Shown piece by piece: positions 35,461-43,327 of a stretch of 64,000 nt of DNA (its first letter is position 1; every line of letters begins with the position of its first letter). Origin of the DNA: Novosphingobium sp. B1. Lineage in GTDB: Bacteria > Pseudomonadota > Alphaproteobacteria > Sphingomonadales > Sphingomonadaceae. A model generated the notes under the pieces. The model searched no databases. It saw nothing but the letters and a program-made list of their open reading frames with translations, and had not been told where the DNA came from. Location of the stretch: positions 1-64,000 of the forward strand of contig NZ_FWXL01000012.1 of assembly GCF_900176395.1 (NCBI RefSeq). The letters run 5' to 3'. Both the position numbers and the translations under genes were made by a program.

Positions 35461-36951
35461 ATGCCGACTACGCCAGTCTATGCGTTCTCGCGCGATGCAG
35501 GGAACAATCGTCTAATCCTTCTCCTTCTGGGGATCGGCTTTGCCGCACTGATCGCCGCTGTCGTGGCCGTGGTCGTCGTGCAGCGGCAGGCCGAACGCGA
35601 TGCTTACTGGGTGGAGCACACGCTTGACGTGGAAGCCTCGCTCAACCGCTTTGTCCGCCATGCCGAGCGCGTGGAGACAGCGCGGCGCGGCATGATCATC
35701 GCCCCGCGCGAGCAGAGCTTCTACCAGATCGCCGATTCCGCCATCTCGCAAGCCGAACGGGAAATGGCGCAGCTCAACCGGCTGGTCGCAGACAACCCCG
35801 TGCAAATTCGCTCGGTGACTGGGCTGAGCAAGGCGTTTGAAGCCTATGCCAATCGCGCCCGGACGACCGCAGCAGAAGCCAAGCTCGGCATCGTCAAGGT
35901 GGCGAGCCTCGACGCTGATACGGCAACGCAATCGATCCGGTTCATCCGCAGCTTCTCCGACAGGATGCTCGAGCGCGAAGACCGGTTGCTGCGCATTCGC
36001 AACCTGGATCAGGATCGCACGCGGAATCTGCTTTCCGCAATGCTGGGCCTTTGTGGTGCGCTGATCATTGGCGTTAGCATTGCCGTCATCCTCATCATCC
36101 GTCGCAATATCGGCGAAATCGACACCAAGCGTCGCGAATTGCATCTGCTCAATCAGGAACTTGAATCGCTGGTCGATGCGCGAACTTCGGAGTTGCAGCG
36201 CGCCAATGCTGAAATCCAGCGCTTCGCCTACATCGTCAGTCACGATCTTCGCTCGCCACTCGTCAACGTCATGGGCTTCACGGCCGAACTGGACGCCGCC
36301 CGCAAGGCAATTGCGGATCATCTCGCCAAGAGCGAAGAGGCGCTGCCCGAAAACGTTCGCATGGCCGTCGACGAAGATCTGCCCGAATCAATCGGCTTCA
36401 TTCGCAGTTCGACGCAAAAGATGGACCGGCTGATCAACGCCATTCTTCGGCTCTCGCGTGAAGGGCGGCGCACCCTGTCCGCCTCGCAGCTTGATCTAGC
36501 CGGGCTGGTGCAGGCGATCATCGATTCCCTGCAGCACCGCATCGACGAGACTGGCACAACGATCGAGATCGGACAGCTCCCGGCGCTGGAGAGCGATCGC
36601 CTTGCCCTGGAGCAGATCCTTTCCAATCTCATCGAGAACGCGCTGAAGTACCTGCAGCCCGGACGCCCCGGGGTGATCCGCATCGATGGCAACGTGGCGC
36701 ATGGACGTGCGCATATCCATGTTCGCGATAATGGCCGCGGCATCGAACAGCGCGATCACGAACGCATCTTCGACTTGTTCCGGCGCTCGGGCACGCAAGA
36801 TCAACCGGGCGAAGGCATCGGACTTGCACACGTTCGGGCGCTTGCCTACCGGCTTGGCGGACTGATAGAAGTTTCAAGTGAAAAGGGTGTCGGTTCAACC
36901 TTCACGCTCTCGCTCCCCCTGAAGTTCCAAGCCGGAGTAGCCGATGCCTGA
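35461..36951 (+). CDS. CHASE3-containing membrane sensor histidine kinase
   Basis: 496-aa sensor kinase. TM1 (about 17-40), a periplasmic CHASE3-type helical domain (about 41-190), TM2 (193-213), a coiled linker (about 220-252), then HisKA with phospho-acceptor H261 in 'AYIVSHDLRSPLVN' and HATPase_c with 'QILSNLIENALKYL', 'RDNGRGIEQRD' and 'GEGIGLAHVRALA'. First gene of a three-gene phosphorelay in which each gene overlaps the next. CHASE3 signals are usually not small ligands and are unknown here. Confidence 0.92.
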   Translation: MPTTPVYAFSRDAGNNRLILLLLGIGFAALIAAVVAVVVVQRQAERDAYWVEHTLDVEASLNRFVRHAERVETARRGMIIAPREQSFYQIADSAISQAEREMAQLNRLVADNPVQIRSVTGLSKAFEAYANRARTTAAEAKLGIVKVASLDADTATQSIRFIRSFSDRMLEREDRLLRIRNLDQDRTRNLLSAMLGLCGALIIGVSIAVILIIRRNIGEIDTKRRELHLLNQELESLVDARTSELQRANAEIQRFAYIVSHDLRSPLVNVMGFTAELDAARKAIADHLAKSEEALPENVRMAVDEDLPESIGFIRSSTQKMDRLINAILRLSREGRRTLSASQLDLAGLVQAIIDSLQHRIDETGTTIEIGQLPALESDRLALEQILSNLIENALKYLQPGRPGVIRIDGNVAHGRAHIHVRDNGRGIEQRDHERIFDLFRRSGTQDQPGEGIGLAHVRALAYRLGGLIEVSSEKGVGSTFTLSLPLKFQAGVADA

Positions 36952-37390
36952 ATCCCTTGCCGTCAACATCGTCATGATCGAGGACGATGAAGGCCATGCC
37001 CGGCTGATCGAGAAGAACATTCGCCGCGCCGGCATTTCGAACGCCATTCGACATTTTACCGATGGCACGACCGCGATCGATTTTCTGTGGAACGATCCGC
37101 ACGGCCCTGCCCACAATGGCCCGGCCCTGGTTCTGCTCGATCTCAACCTGCCCGACATGAGCGGGATCGACATTCTGGCCAAGATCAAGGGCGATGCGCA
37201 CCTGCGCCGCACTCCCGTGGTCGTGCTGACCACGACCGACGACAAGGTGGAGATCCAGCGGTGCTACGACTTGGGCTGCAACGTCTACATCACGAAGCCG
37301 GTGAATTACGAGAATTTTGCGGAAGCGATCCGGCAGTTGGGACTTTTCCTGTCGGTGATCCAGGTGCCGGACGCCGAGGGGGACGCTTGA
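36944..37390 (+). CDS. Single-domain response regulator (Rcp1-like)
   Basis: 148-aa receiver with no output domain. Acidic pocket 'MIEDDEGHARLIEKN', phospho-acceptor D66 in 'LVLLDLNLPDMSG', Thr in 'VVLTTTDD' and Lys in 'YITKPVNYENF'. The insertion and shape match cyanobacterial Rcp1-type receivers that pair with bacteriophytochrome-like kinases. It overlaps the upstream kinase by 8 bp and its stop overlaps the next start (TTGA), so it is made in step with both and probably shuttles phosphate between them. Confidence 0.93.
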   Translation: MPESLAVNIVMIEDDEGHARLIEKNIRRAGISNAIRHFTDGTTAIDFLWNDPHGPAHNGPALVLLDLNLPDMSGIDILAKIKGDAHLRRTPVVVLTTTDDKVEIQRCYDLGCNVYITKPVNYENFAEAIRQLGLFLSVIQVPDAEGDA

Positions 37391-38427
37391 GCGAAGAGCA
37401 GATCCGCCTTCTCTACGTCGACGACGATGCTGGCCTCAGGCGACTGGTACAGCGCAGGCTGCATAATGACGGCTTCGCGATAACTCTGGCCAGCGATGGC
37501 AATGAAGGTCTTTCGATGGCGTCGGACAATACGTTCGATGTCATCGCGGTCGATCATCACATGCCCGGCATGGACGGCATGGAAACGCTCGAGCGGCTGC
37601 TCACCCTGCCCGATTGCCCACCAATTGTTTATGTGACCGGTGCCGATGACGGTCGGCTTGCTGCAGCCGCCTTGCGCGCCGGTGCAGACGATTACGTGGT
37701 CAAGACTGTCGGCGAGGACTTCATCGACCTGCTCCGCTCGGCATTCACCCAGTCGCTTGAACGCGTGCGCCTGCGTCGTGCCAAGGAACAGGCCGAACGC
37801 GAACTGCTGGCAAGCAACGAACGCCTTGCCGCCCTCCTGCGCGAAGTGAACCACCGCGTCGCCAACAACCTGCAAATGACGATGAGCTTCATCAACATGC
37901 AGGCCTCGGTGCTTCCCGAGGGCGAGGCACGCAACGCCCTGCTCGCCTCACAGCAGCGCATCGGCGCGATAGCCCATGTCAATCGCCACCTCTACGCGAC
38001 CGGCAACGTCGAACATGTTGCCATGGACGAGTATCTCGAAAATCTTGCCCGTGACCTGGCCGAGACGTGGACGTCTCCCCATGCGCCACGCCGGGTCACC
38101 GCAACGTCCGAAGCCGTCGAACTGCCCACCGACAAGGCGGTAACGCTCGGCATCGTCATTTGCGAACTTGTCGCCAATGCCTGCAAGTACGCCTACGGCA
38201 GCGATTGCGAAGGTGATGTGCGCATCATCTTCGGCACGAACGGTGATGGGCGCATGAGGCTGACGGTGGAGGACGAAGGTCTGGGGCTCGACGAGTCAGC
38301 ACAGCCCAAGGGAACGGGCCTGGGCCAGCGTCTGGTCAAGGCCATGGCACGCGGGCTCGGCGCGACGCTCGATACGCAGTCGGCAGCCCCGGGCTTGCGC
38401 ATAACGCTGGAATTTGCGGTCGATTGA
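37387..38427 (+). CDS. Receiver-HisKA_2 hybrid (response regulator with histidine kinase output)
   Basis: 346-aa soluble protein with a receiver at the N-terminus (D56 in 'DVIAVDHHMPGMDG') and a HisKA_2-type kinase at the C-terminus (H156 in 'LREVNHRVANNLQ', then HATPase_c with 'ELVANACKYAYG', 'VEDEGLGLDES' and 'GTGLGQRLV'). This inverted order makes the kinase the output of the receiver. HisKA_2 kinases in this class often feed the PhyR general stress response. The TTG start at 37387 overlaps the previous stop as TTGA. Receptor for the signal is not in the protein; it depends on the two upstream genes. Confidence 0.93.
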   Translation: MSEEQIRLLYVDDDAGLRRLVQRRLHNDGFAITLASDGNEGLSMASDNTFDVIAVDHHMPGMDGMETLERLLTLPDCPPIVYVTGADDGRLAAAALRAGADDYVVKTVGEDFIDLLRSAFTQSLERVRLRRAKEQAERELLASNERLAALLREVNHRVANNLQMTMSFINMQASVLPEGEARNALLASQQRIGAIAHVNRHLYATGNVEHVAMDEYLENLARDLAETWTSPHAPRRVTATSEAVELPTDKAVTLGIVICELVANACKYAYGSDCEGDVRIIFGTNGDGRMRLTVEDEGLGLDESAQPKGTGLGQRLVKAMARGLGATLDTQSAAPGLRITLEFAVD

Positions 38428-38434
38428 CCGCGTT

Positions 38435-38614
38435 TCAGGGGCGCGGCGGCACTGTCCAGTCCCCTGTTGCCCCTTCCATCGCCGCTTGCGCATAAGCCTC
38501 AAGCTCGCGCCAGTGACGGTCCCAGCCAGGTCCGCGCTTTTCAGGCGGGATAATCGCCTCGACCTGCAGGCGGGCGGCGGTAACGGGATTTTCGGGGCGT
38601 TCAGGCTGGGGCAT
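38435..38614 (-). CDS. Small conserved-looking hypothetical protein (59 aa)
   Basis: A short frame on the minus strand from the ATG at 38614 to the TGA at 38435 encodes 59 residues: 'MPQPERPENPVTAARLQVE', then 'PEKRGPGWDRHWRELEAYA' and a C-terminus 'GDWTVPPRP'. The composition (W, R, P in regular positions) looks like a real protein. It overlaps nothing and fills the gap between the hybrid kinase and the rplA terminator. I do not know the family. Being downstream of rplA's terminator it may need its own promoter. Confidence 0.6.
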   Translation of the reverse strand: MPQPERPENPVTAARLQVEAIIPPEKRGPGWDRHWRELEAYAQAAMEGATGDWTVPPRP

Positions 38615-38647
38615 CAGCCGCTCCTAGACGCCTTGCACAGATAGAAA

Positions 38648-38685
38648 AAGGGCCGGAGAGGTTTCCCTCCCCGGCCTTCTTTTTC
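38648..38685 (-). terminator. Intrinsic terminator of rplK-rplA
   Basis: On the minus strand, GGCCGGGGAGGG-AAA-CCTCTCCGGCC forms a strong stem (+ strand 38651-38676) followed by CTTTTTCTAT. It is 22 bp past the rplA stop. Confidence 0.85.
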
Positions 38686-38706
38686 GCAGGCTGCGATCGC
38701 TGAAGA

Positions 38707-39408
38707 TCAGCCGCCGTTGACCTGTGCCAGGTCAACCTTGAGGCCCGGACCCATCGACGACGACAGGCCGACCTTGCGCAGGTACTTGCCCTTGGCGCCA
38801 GCAGGCTTCGCCTTGACGATGGCGTCAACGAAGGCTTCGAAGTTGGCGCGCAGCGCTTCGTCCGAGAACGAGAGCTTGCCGATGCCGCCGTGGATGATGC
38901 CGGCCTTTTCGACGCGGAATTCGATCTGACCGCCCTTGGCAGCCTTGACCGCTTCAGCGACGTTCGGGGTGACGGTGCCGAGCTTCGGGTTCGGCATAAG
39001 GCCCTTGGGACCCAGCACCTTGCCGAGGCGGCCGACGATGCCCATCATGTCGGGCGTCGCGATCACGCGGCCGTAGTCGAGATTGCCGTTCTGCATGTCT
39101 TCCAGCAGGTCTTCGGCACCAACCTTGTCAGCGCCAGCGGCGAGAGCGGCTTCAGCCTTGTCGCCACGAGCGAACACGGCAACCTTGACGTCCTTGCCGG
39201 TGCCCGAAGGCAGCGTGACCATGCCACGAACCATCTGGTCGGCGTGGCGAGGATCGACGCCGAGGTTCAGCGAGACTTCGAGGCTCTCGTCGAACTTGGC
39301 GGACTTGAGGTCCTTGAGCAGCGCGATCGCTTCATCGACGCCATAGAGCTTCTGGTTGTCGCCCAGCTTGGTGTCGAGGGCCTTCTGCTTCTTGGTCTGC
39401 TTGGCCAT
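38707..39408 (-). CDS. rplA: 50S ribosomal protein L1
   Basis: 233-aa L1 with the family segments '[19 protein letters not shown]' and '[20 protein letters not shown]' and the C-terminal '[17 protein letters not shown]'. It binds 23S rRNA at the L1 stalk and in many bacteria represses its own rplK-rplA mRNA. It begins 4 bp after rplK and ends at a strong terminator, so the usual rplJ-rplL genes are not part of this transcript. Confidence 0.98.
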   Translation of the reverse strand: MAKQTKKQKALDTKLGDNQKLYGVDEAIALLKDLKSAKFDESLEVSLNLGVDPRHADQMVRGMVTLPSGTGKDVKVAVFARGDKAEAALAAGADKVGAEDLLEDMQNGNLDYGRVIATPDMMGIVGRLGKVLGPKGLMPNPKLGTVTPNVAEAVKAAKGGQIEFRVEKAGIIHGGIGKLSFSDEALRANFEAFVDAIVKAKPAGAKGKYLRKVGLSSSMGPGLKVDLAQVNGG

Positions 39409-39412
39409 GCTA

Positions 39413-39844
39413 TCAGCCCTCCACCACGGTGAGGCCCATCGCGCGAGCGGAGCCTTCGATGATCTTCGTTGCGGCGTCGATGTCGTTCGCGTTCAGGTCC
39501 TTCATCTTGGCCTGGGCGATTTCCGCCAGCTGCGAACGCTTGATCGAACCGGCCGAAGCCTTGCCCGGGGTCTTCGAACCCGACTTGATACCGGCAGCCT
39601 TCTTGATGAAGAAGGTGGCAGGCGGGGTCTTGGTCACGAAAGTGAACGAGCGGTCCGCGTAGACCGTGATCACGGTCGGCAGCGGGGTGCCCTTTTCGAC
39701 TTCCTGCGTTGCAGCGTTGAACTGCTTGCAGAATTCCATGATGTTGACGCCGCGCTGACCCAGCGCCGGACCGATCGGCGGAGCAGGCTTGGCTTCACCA
39801 GCCGATACCTGCAGCTTGATATAGCCTTCAATCTTCTTGGCCAC
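39413..39844 (-). CDS. rplK: 50S ribosomal protein L11
   Basis: 143-aa L11 ('[19 protein letters not shown]', '[17 protein letters not shown]', '[19 protein letters not shown]', '[10 protein letters not shown]'). It forms the GTPase-associated stalk base. The start is GTG at 39844, fixed by AAGGAGG and giving the expected '[11 protein letters not shown]'. First gene of rplK-rplA; unlike the common order it is not directly behind nusG, because a peptidase gene on the opposite strand lies between. Confidence 0.98.
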   Translation of the reverse strand: MAKKIEGYIKLQVSAGEAKPAPPIGPALGQRGVNIMEFCKQFNAATQEVEKGTPLPTVITVYADRSFTFVTKTPPATFFIKKAAGIKSGSKTPGKASAGSIKRSQLAEIAQAKMKDLNANDIDAATKIIEGSARAMGLTVVEG

Positions 39845-39967
39845 GATGGCCTCCTTTCTTCCTGTCGGCCCGCCAGCCAAGGCAGACCTCAGAGTGAGCG
39901 GTCAAACGCCCCGATACTGGGACTCCCGCACGGACCCACGGACAGATTCGCCCGCAAGAGTGCGCGC

Positions 39968-39995
39968 CCTTAGCGACAATGGTGCCGAAAGCCAA
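39968..39995 (-). promoter_or_regulatory. Candidate rplK-rplA promoter
   Basis: On the minus strand: TTGGCT (39995-39990), 16-nt spacer, CTAAGG (39973-39968), then GCGCGCA as a GC-rich discriminator. The leader to the GTG would be about 115 nt, room for L1 feedback. Similar -35/-10 elements precede tRNA-Trp, tRNA-Val and secE in this window. Confidence 0.4.
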
Positions 39996-40059
39996 GCGCC
40001 AAGCGCAGGCCAGGCGCAAAGCATGCGGCGATCTGCCAAAGCCGTGATAGCCTTGGAAC

Positions 40060-41523
40060 GTGAGGATCGATCGCCGGACACTGCTCGCCGCTGCCCCTGC
40101 AGCCCTTGCCACCCGTGCGGTAGCCGCCGTGCCTGCGCCAGCGCTGCCCACCGTCGCCGCGATCAGGCGAGACTTTGCCATCCTGTCAGAAGCCTATGAT
40201 CGCCTCCATCCCGGCCTCGACCGTTATCTTGGCCACGACCGCTTTCGTGATCTGGTGCAGGACGAAGTCAGCCGGCTCGTCAACGGGCCGATGACCACCC
40301 GCGATCAGTATCTTTCTCTCGCGCGGGTGACAGCTGGCGTCCGCTGTGGCCACAGCTACCCGAATCCATCCAATCAGTCGAAATCCGTCATCGCGCAGAT
40401 CGTGGGCACAAGTGCGGCCGTGCCCTTCACATTTGGCTGGATCGACGGACAAATGGTGGTGACTGGCATCTTGCGGGCCGATGTCCCGCTCAGGCGCGGA
40501 GATACCATCACCGCTGTCGATGGTGTTGCGACCTCCACGCTCCTGCGCCGGCTATTGCCGCTAGCCCGTGCGGACGGCAGCAACGACGCCAAGCGGCTTG
40601 CGCTGCTTGGCGTGGAGAGTCAGGACACTGCCAATCCGTTCGACCTCTATCGTCCGCTCGTTGCCAGGCACGGTCCTGCCCATCGCATTGCACTGACATT
40701 GGCGGACGGTCGCACCATCGACCTTCCATCTTTCATCCGTCCCCCAAGGGTCCGCGGAGCCGACAGGAACGATGCCGAAAGCAATGGCTGGAACCTTTCC
40801 ATCAGCGCAGGCGTGGGCACCCTGCGCATGGACAACTGGGGTCTCTATGACAGCAAGTGGGACTGGCAGGCCTGGCTGGAAGCCGCATTCGATCGCATGA
40901 TCGATGAGAAAGCCCATGGTCTCGTGATCGACATACGCGCCAACGAAGGCGGCATCGACTGCGGCGATGCGGTGCTGGCAAGATTGATCGACCGGCCGCT
41001 TGCGCAGGCGGTGATGGAACGCCACGTGCGCTACAGGTCAATTCCCGATGCGTTGCGCCCGGTGCTCGACACGTGGGATCGCAGTTTCGACGACTGGGGC
41101 GATGCGGTCAGGCCCTCCTCACGCAAGGGCATGTACAGGCTTGTGCGCGGAGACTTCGACCTGCCGGGTGCAAGGCTCGAACCGAGAGGCAAGCGCTTCG
41201 AAGGCAAGGTCGCGGTGCTGGTGGGGCCGACCTGCTCTTCAGCCACATTCCAGTTCGCCGAAACAGTCAAGCGCAGCGGCGTGGCCGTGCTGGTCGGCGA
41301 GCCCACTGGCGGCAACCTGCGGGGCATCAACGGCGGTGCGTTCTATTTCCTGCGCCTGCCGGAGACCGGTTTGGAGGTGGACCTCCCGCTGATCGGCTTC
41401 TTTCCATCCAGCCCTCAACCGGACGCGGGTGTCATGCCGGATGTCCCAGTGCAGACGAGCGCCGGGGACATCGCATCGCGCCGGGATCGGGCCATGGAAA
41501 AAGCGCGCCAGCTGGTGAGCTGA
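40060..41523 (+). CDS. Exported S41-family peptidase
   Basis: 487-aa periplasmic serine peptidase of the S41 (C-terminal processing/tricorn-like) type. It starts at GTG 40060 with a Tat-like signal (RRTLLAAA), followed by an N-terminal helical domain (about 30-110). A PDZ-like segment ('PLRRGDTITAVDGV') and the catalytic domain follow: 'GLVIDIRANEGG', Ser in 'VGPTCSSATFQFA' (about 392) and 'GEPTGGNLRGINGGAF'. The usual Lys partner is not obvious. It is inserted in opposite orientation between nusG and rplK, so it interrupts a normally contiguous ribosomal locus. Confidence 0.9.
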   Translation: MRIDRRTLLAAAPAALATRAVAAVPAPALPTVAAIRRDFAILSEAYDRLHPGLDRYLGHDRFRDLVQDEVSRLVNGPMTTRDQYLSLARVTAGVRCGHSYPNPSNQSKSVIAQIVGTSAAVPFTFGWIDGQMVVTGILRADVPLRRGDTITAVDGVATSTLLRRLLPLARADGSNDAKRLALLGVESQDTANPFDLYRPLVARHGPAHRIALTLADGRTIDLPSFIRPPRVRGADRNDAESNGWNLSISAGVGTLRMDNWGLYDSKWDWQAWLEAAFDRMIDEKAHGLVIDIRANEGGIDCGDAVLARLIDRPLAQAVMERHVRYRSIPDALRPVLDTWDRSFDDWGDAVRPSSRKGMYRLVRGDFDLPGARLEPRGKRFEGKVAVLVGPTCSSATFQFAETVKRSGVAVLVGEPTGGNLRGINGGAFYFLRLPETGLEVDLPLIGFFPSSPQPDAGVMPDVPVQTSAGDIASRRDRAMEKARQLVS

Positions 41524-41550
41524 CGCGCCTTTGCCTGCGTCGTCGAAAGA

Positions 41551-42090
41551 TCAGCCGCGAACGAGTTCGACTTCCTCGAAGCCCAGTTCCACAGGTGTGG
41601 CACGACCGAAGATCGAGACCGAAACCTTCACGCGGCTCTTGTCGAAATCCAGTTCCTCGACCACGCCGTTGAACGAGGCGAAGGGACCCGCGTTGACCTT
41701 GACCTGATCGCCGATCTCGTAGTCGACCGAAACGTTCTTGCGCGGCTCGGCAGCGGCCTGTTCGCGCGCGCCGAAGTAGCGGGCGGCTTCCTTGTCGGAA
41801 ATCGGCTGCGGCTTGTTGTTGGTGCCGAGGAAGCCGGTGACCTTCGGCGTGTTCTTGACGAGGTGATAGATGTCGTCGTTCATCGCCAGCTTGGCGAGCA
41901 CATAGCCCGGCATGAACTTGCGCTCGACCTGAACCTTCTTGCCGCGCTTCACTTCGGTGACGGTCTCGGTCGGCACTTCGACCGCTTCGACCAGCTGCGA
42001 AAGACCGATGCGCTCGGCTTCCGAAATGATCGCTTCCTTCACCTTGTTCTCGAAACCGGAATAGGCGTGAATGATGTACCAGCGGGCCAT
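41551..42090 (-). CDS. nusG: Transcription termination/antitermination protein NusG
   Basis: 179-aa NusG with the N-terminal NGN domain ('WYIIHAYSGFENKVKEAI', 'RKFMPGYVLAKLAMND') and C-terminal KOW domain ('DQVKVNAGPFASFNGVVEEL'). It couples RNA polymerase to Rho or to ribosomes. It lies 32 bp after secE, the universal pairing. Confidence 0.98.
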   Translation of the reverse strand: MARWYIIHAYSGFENKVKEAIISEAERIGLSQLVEAVEVPTETVTEVKRGKKVQVERKFMPGYVLAKLAMNDDIYHLVKNTPKVTGFLGTNNKPQPISDKEAARYFGAREQAAAEPRKNVSVDYEIGDQVKVNAGPFASFNGVVEELDFDKSRVKVSVSIFGRATPVELGFEEVELVRG

Positions 42091-42122
42091 TTTTGTTCTC
42101 TCAGGTCCTGGAGGTGGTCAGA

Positions 42123-42317
42123 TCAGGCGAGCGACAGCAGAAAGCGCACGATCATGCCGAACAGCGAATCGATGCCGAGGAAAAATACAGCAAGGATCAG
42201 CATCATGATTGCCACGAAGATCGCGGTGGTGGTGGTTTCCTGCCGGGTCGGCCAGACCACCTTGCGCGCTTCGGCCTTCACCTGGTTGAAGAACTCGCCG
42301 GGGCTGGTCTTGGCCAT
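42123..42317 (-). CDS. secE: Preprotein translocase subunit SecE
   Basis: 64-aa single-spanning SecE: amphipathic N-terminus ('FFNQVKAEARKVVWPTRQE', the family signature) and one membrane helix (about 33-60). It clamps SecY in the translocon. The start at 42317 gives the usual 'MAKTSPGEF'. First gene of secE-nusG. A putative promoter lies about 127-154 bp upstream. Confidence 0.97.
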   Translation of the reverse strand: MAKTSPGEFFNQVKAEARKVVWPTRQETTTTAIFVAIMMLILAVFFLGIDSLFGMIVRFLLSLA

Positions 42318-42390
42318 TGCTCGAACGCCTTGCTTGCTGCGGCCGGGGCCGCGTGGAAACTCGTTTCTTCCGTCTAGGGGACATCGCCGC

Positions 42391-42406
42391 CCCGGACAGG
42401 TCCGGG
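42391..42406. other. Strong hairpin in the secE leader
   Basis: CCCGGAC-AG-GTCCGGG is a 7-bp perfect GC stem in the predicted secE leader, flanked by further complementary GC-rich bases. Its role is not known. Confidence 0.4.
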
Positions 42407-42443
42407 AGGGGCTGGCGATTTTCCGATGTCGGAAGTGGGCCTG

Positions 42444-42471
42444 ATCTAGTCGCAGCGACGCGGTTTGGCAA
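42444..42471 (-). promoter_or_regulatory. Candidate secE-nusG promoter
   Basis: Minus strand: TTGCCA (42471-42466), 16-nt spacer, CTAGAT (42449-42444), leading to a leader of roughly 120 nt. The layout matches the rplK and tRNA candidates. Confidence 0.45.
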
Positions 42472-42603
42472 GATGGAGCGTAAGCGACAACTTGCACCTT
42501 GGACCCGATGGTCCGCCCAGAAGCCTGGACCCTTTGCATCTCTGGTCGGTTCTTACCCCCACGAACAGGGGTGAGTTTGACGGGGGCTGAAAGGAACGCA
42601 ACC

Positions 42604-43119
42604 ATGAAGAAGATCATCCTCCCGCTGGCGGCCATTGTCTTTGCCGGCACTGCGCAGGCGCAGAGTACCACCGCCACCACCACAGCGGGCGACCAGGTTT
42701 CCACTGGCACCGCAACGGGTTCAACCAATGCCAACACCGGACTTGGTGCTGACGTCAGCGTAAGCGCACAAGCCCAGCGCCAAGCCGACGACAAGGGCAT
42801 CGGCGCAGACGTTTCGACAACGGCCAAGGTCCGCAACGACACTCGCGCCGAAACACGTGCAGCAGATCGTGCGCAGCGGAAGACCGAAGCAACCGCAGAC
42901 CGCCTTGAACGCAAGACGATGAGCACTGCCGATCGCGCTCAGCACCGCACCGATCGTACCATCAACGATGTAGCCACTTCGGGCGCCCTTGATACGGCAG
43001 TTTCCGGGCGCGGCGCGCTGGGCGGCTCGCTCGGCAGCACCGGCATGGGTGCGTCCGCCGGTATCGGCGGCGGCCTTGCTGGCACCGCTGCTGGCGGCCT
43101 CGGCCGGGGCCGGAACTGA
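42604..43119 (+). CDS. Small secreted low-complexity protein
   Basis: 171-aa exported protein: signal peptide 1-20 (cleavage after AQA), Thr/Ala-rich segment, a charged helix-forming middle ('TRAETRAADRAQRKTEATA', 'DRLERKTMSTADRAQHRTD') and a Gly-rich C-terminus ('GGSLGSTGMGASAGIGGG'). The plan (signal peptide, long helical or disordered region, glycine-rich part) resembles the PRC-barrel gene at 13455, without the folded domain. An AAAGGAA Shine-Dalgarno precedes the ATG. Unknown function. A strong terminator follows. Confidence 0.75.
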   Translation: MKKIILPLAAIVFAGTAQAQSTTATTTAGDQVSTGTATGSTNANTGLGADVSVSAQAQRQADDKGIGADVSTTAKVRNDTRAETRAADRAQRKTEATADRLERKTMSTADRAQHRTDRTINDVATSGALDTAVSGRGALGGSLGSTGMGASAGIGGGLAGTAAGGLGRGRN

Positions 43120-43154
43120 CGCCAAAACTTACGCGATCATTTTCGCAGTACTGG

Positions 43155-43185
43155 AAAAGGGCGGGCGTAGCGGCTCGCCCTTTTT
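43155..43185 (+). terminator. Intrinsic terminator of the small secreted protein gene
   Basis: AAAAGGGCGGGC (43155-43166) pairs with GCTCGCCCTTTT (43173-43184) over 12 bp with one G-U, ending in a T-run. Lies 35 bp after the stop codon. Confidence 0.85.
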
Positions 43186-43291
43186 CGTGCCGGTTCTACC
43201 GAAAACGCCGGGCCGCAGTCTTCCAATGCGCGCGACGATTGCTAGCCTGGTCTCAGTTCTCAAGCGAACCAGACGCATTGGGACGCGACTT

Positions 43292-43325
43292 GGGGCGGTG
43301 CCGGATCGGCGCCGCCCCTCTTTTC
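43292..43325 (+). terminator. Second, orphan intrinsic terminator
   Basis: GGGGCGGTGCCG (43292-43303), loop GAT, CGGCGCCGCCCC (43307-43318), then TCTTTTCC. A 12-bp stem with one wobble. No plus-strand gene lies between this and the previous terminator (106 bp), and the T-run points in the plus direction, so it may end a small RNA. Confidence 0.7.
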
Positions 43326-43327
43326 CT

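Noticed and set aside
42318..42926. Long minus-strand extension of the secE frame
   Set aside because: It overlaps the small secreted protein gene in antisense, and SecE has a standard length and start at 42317.
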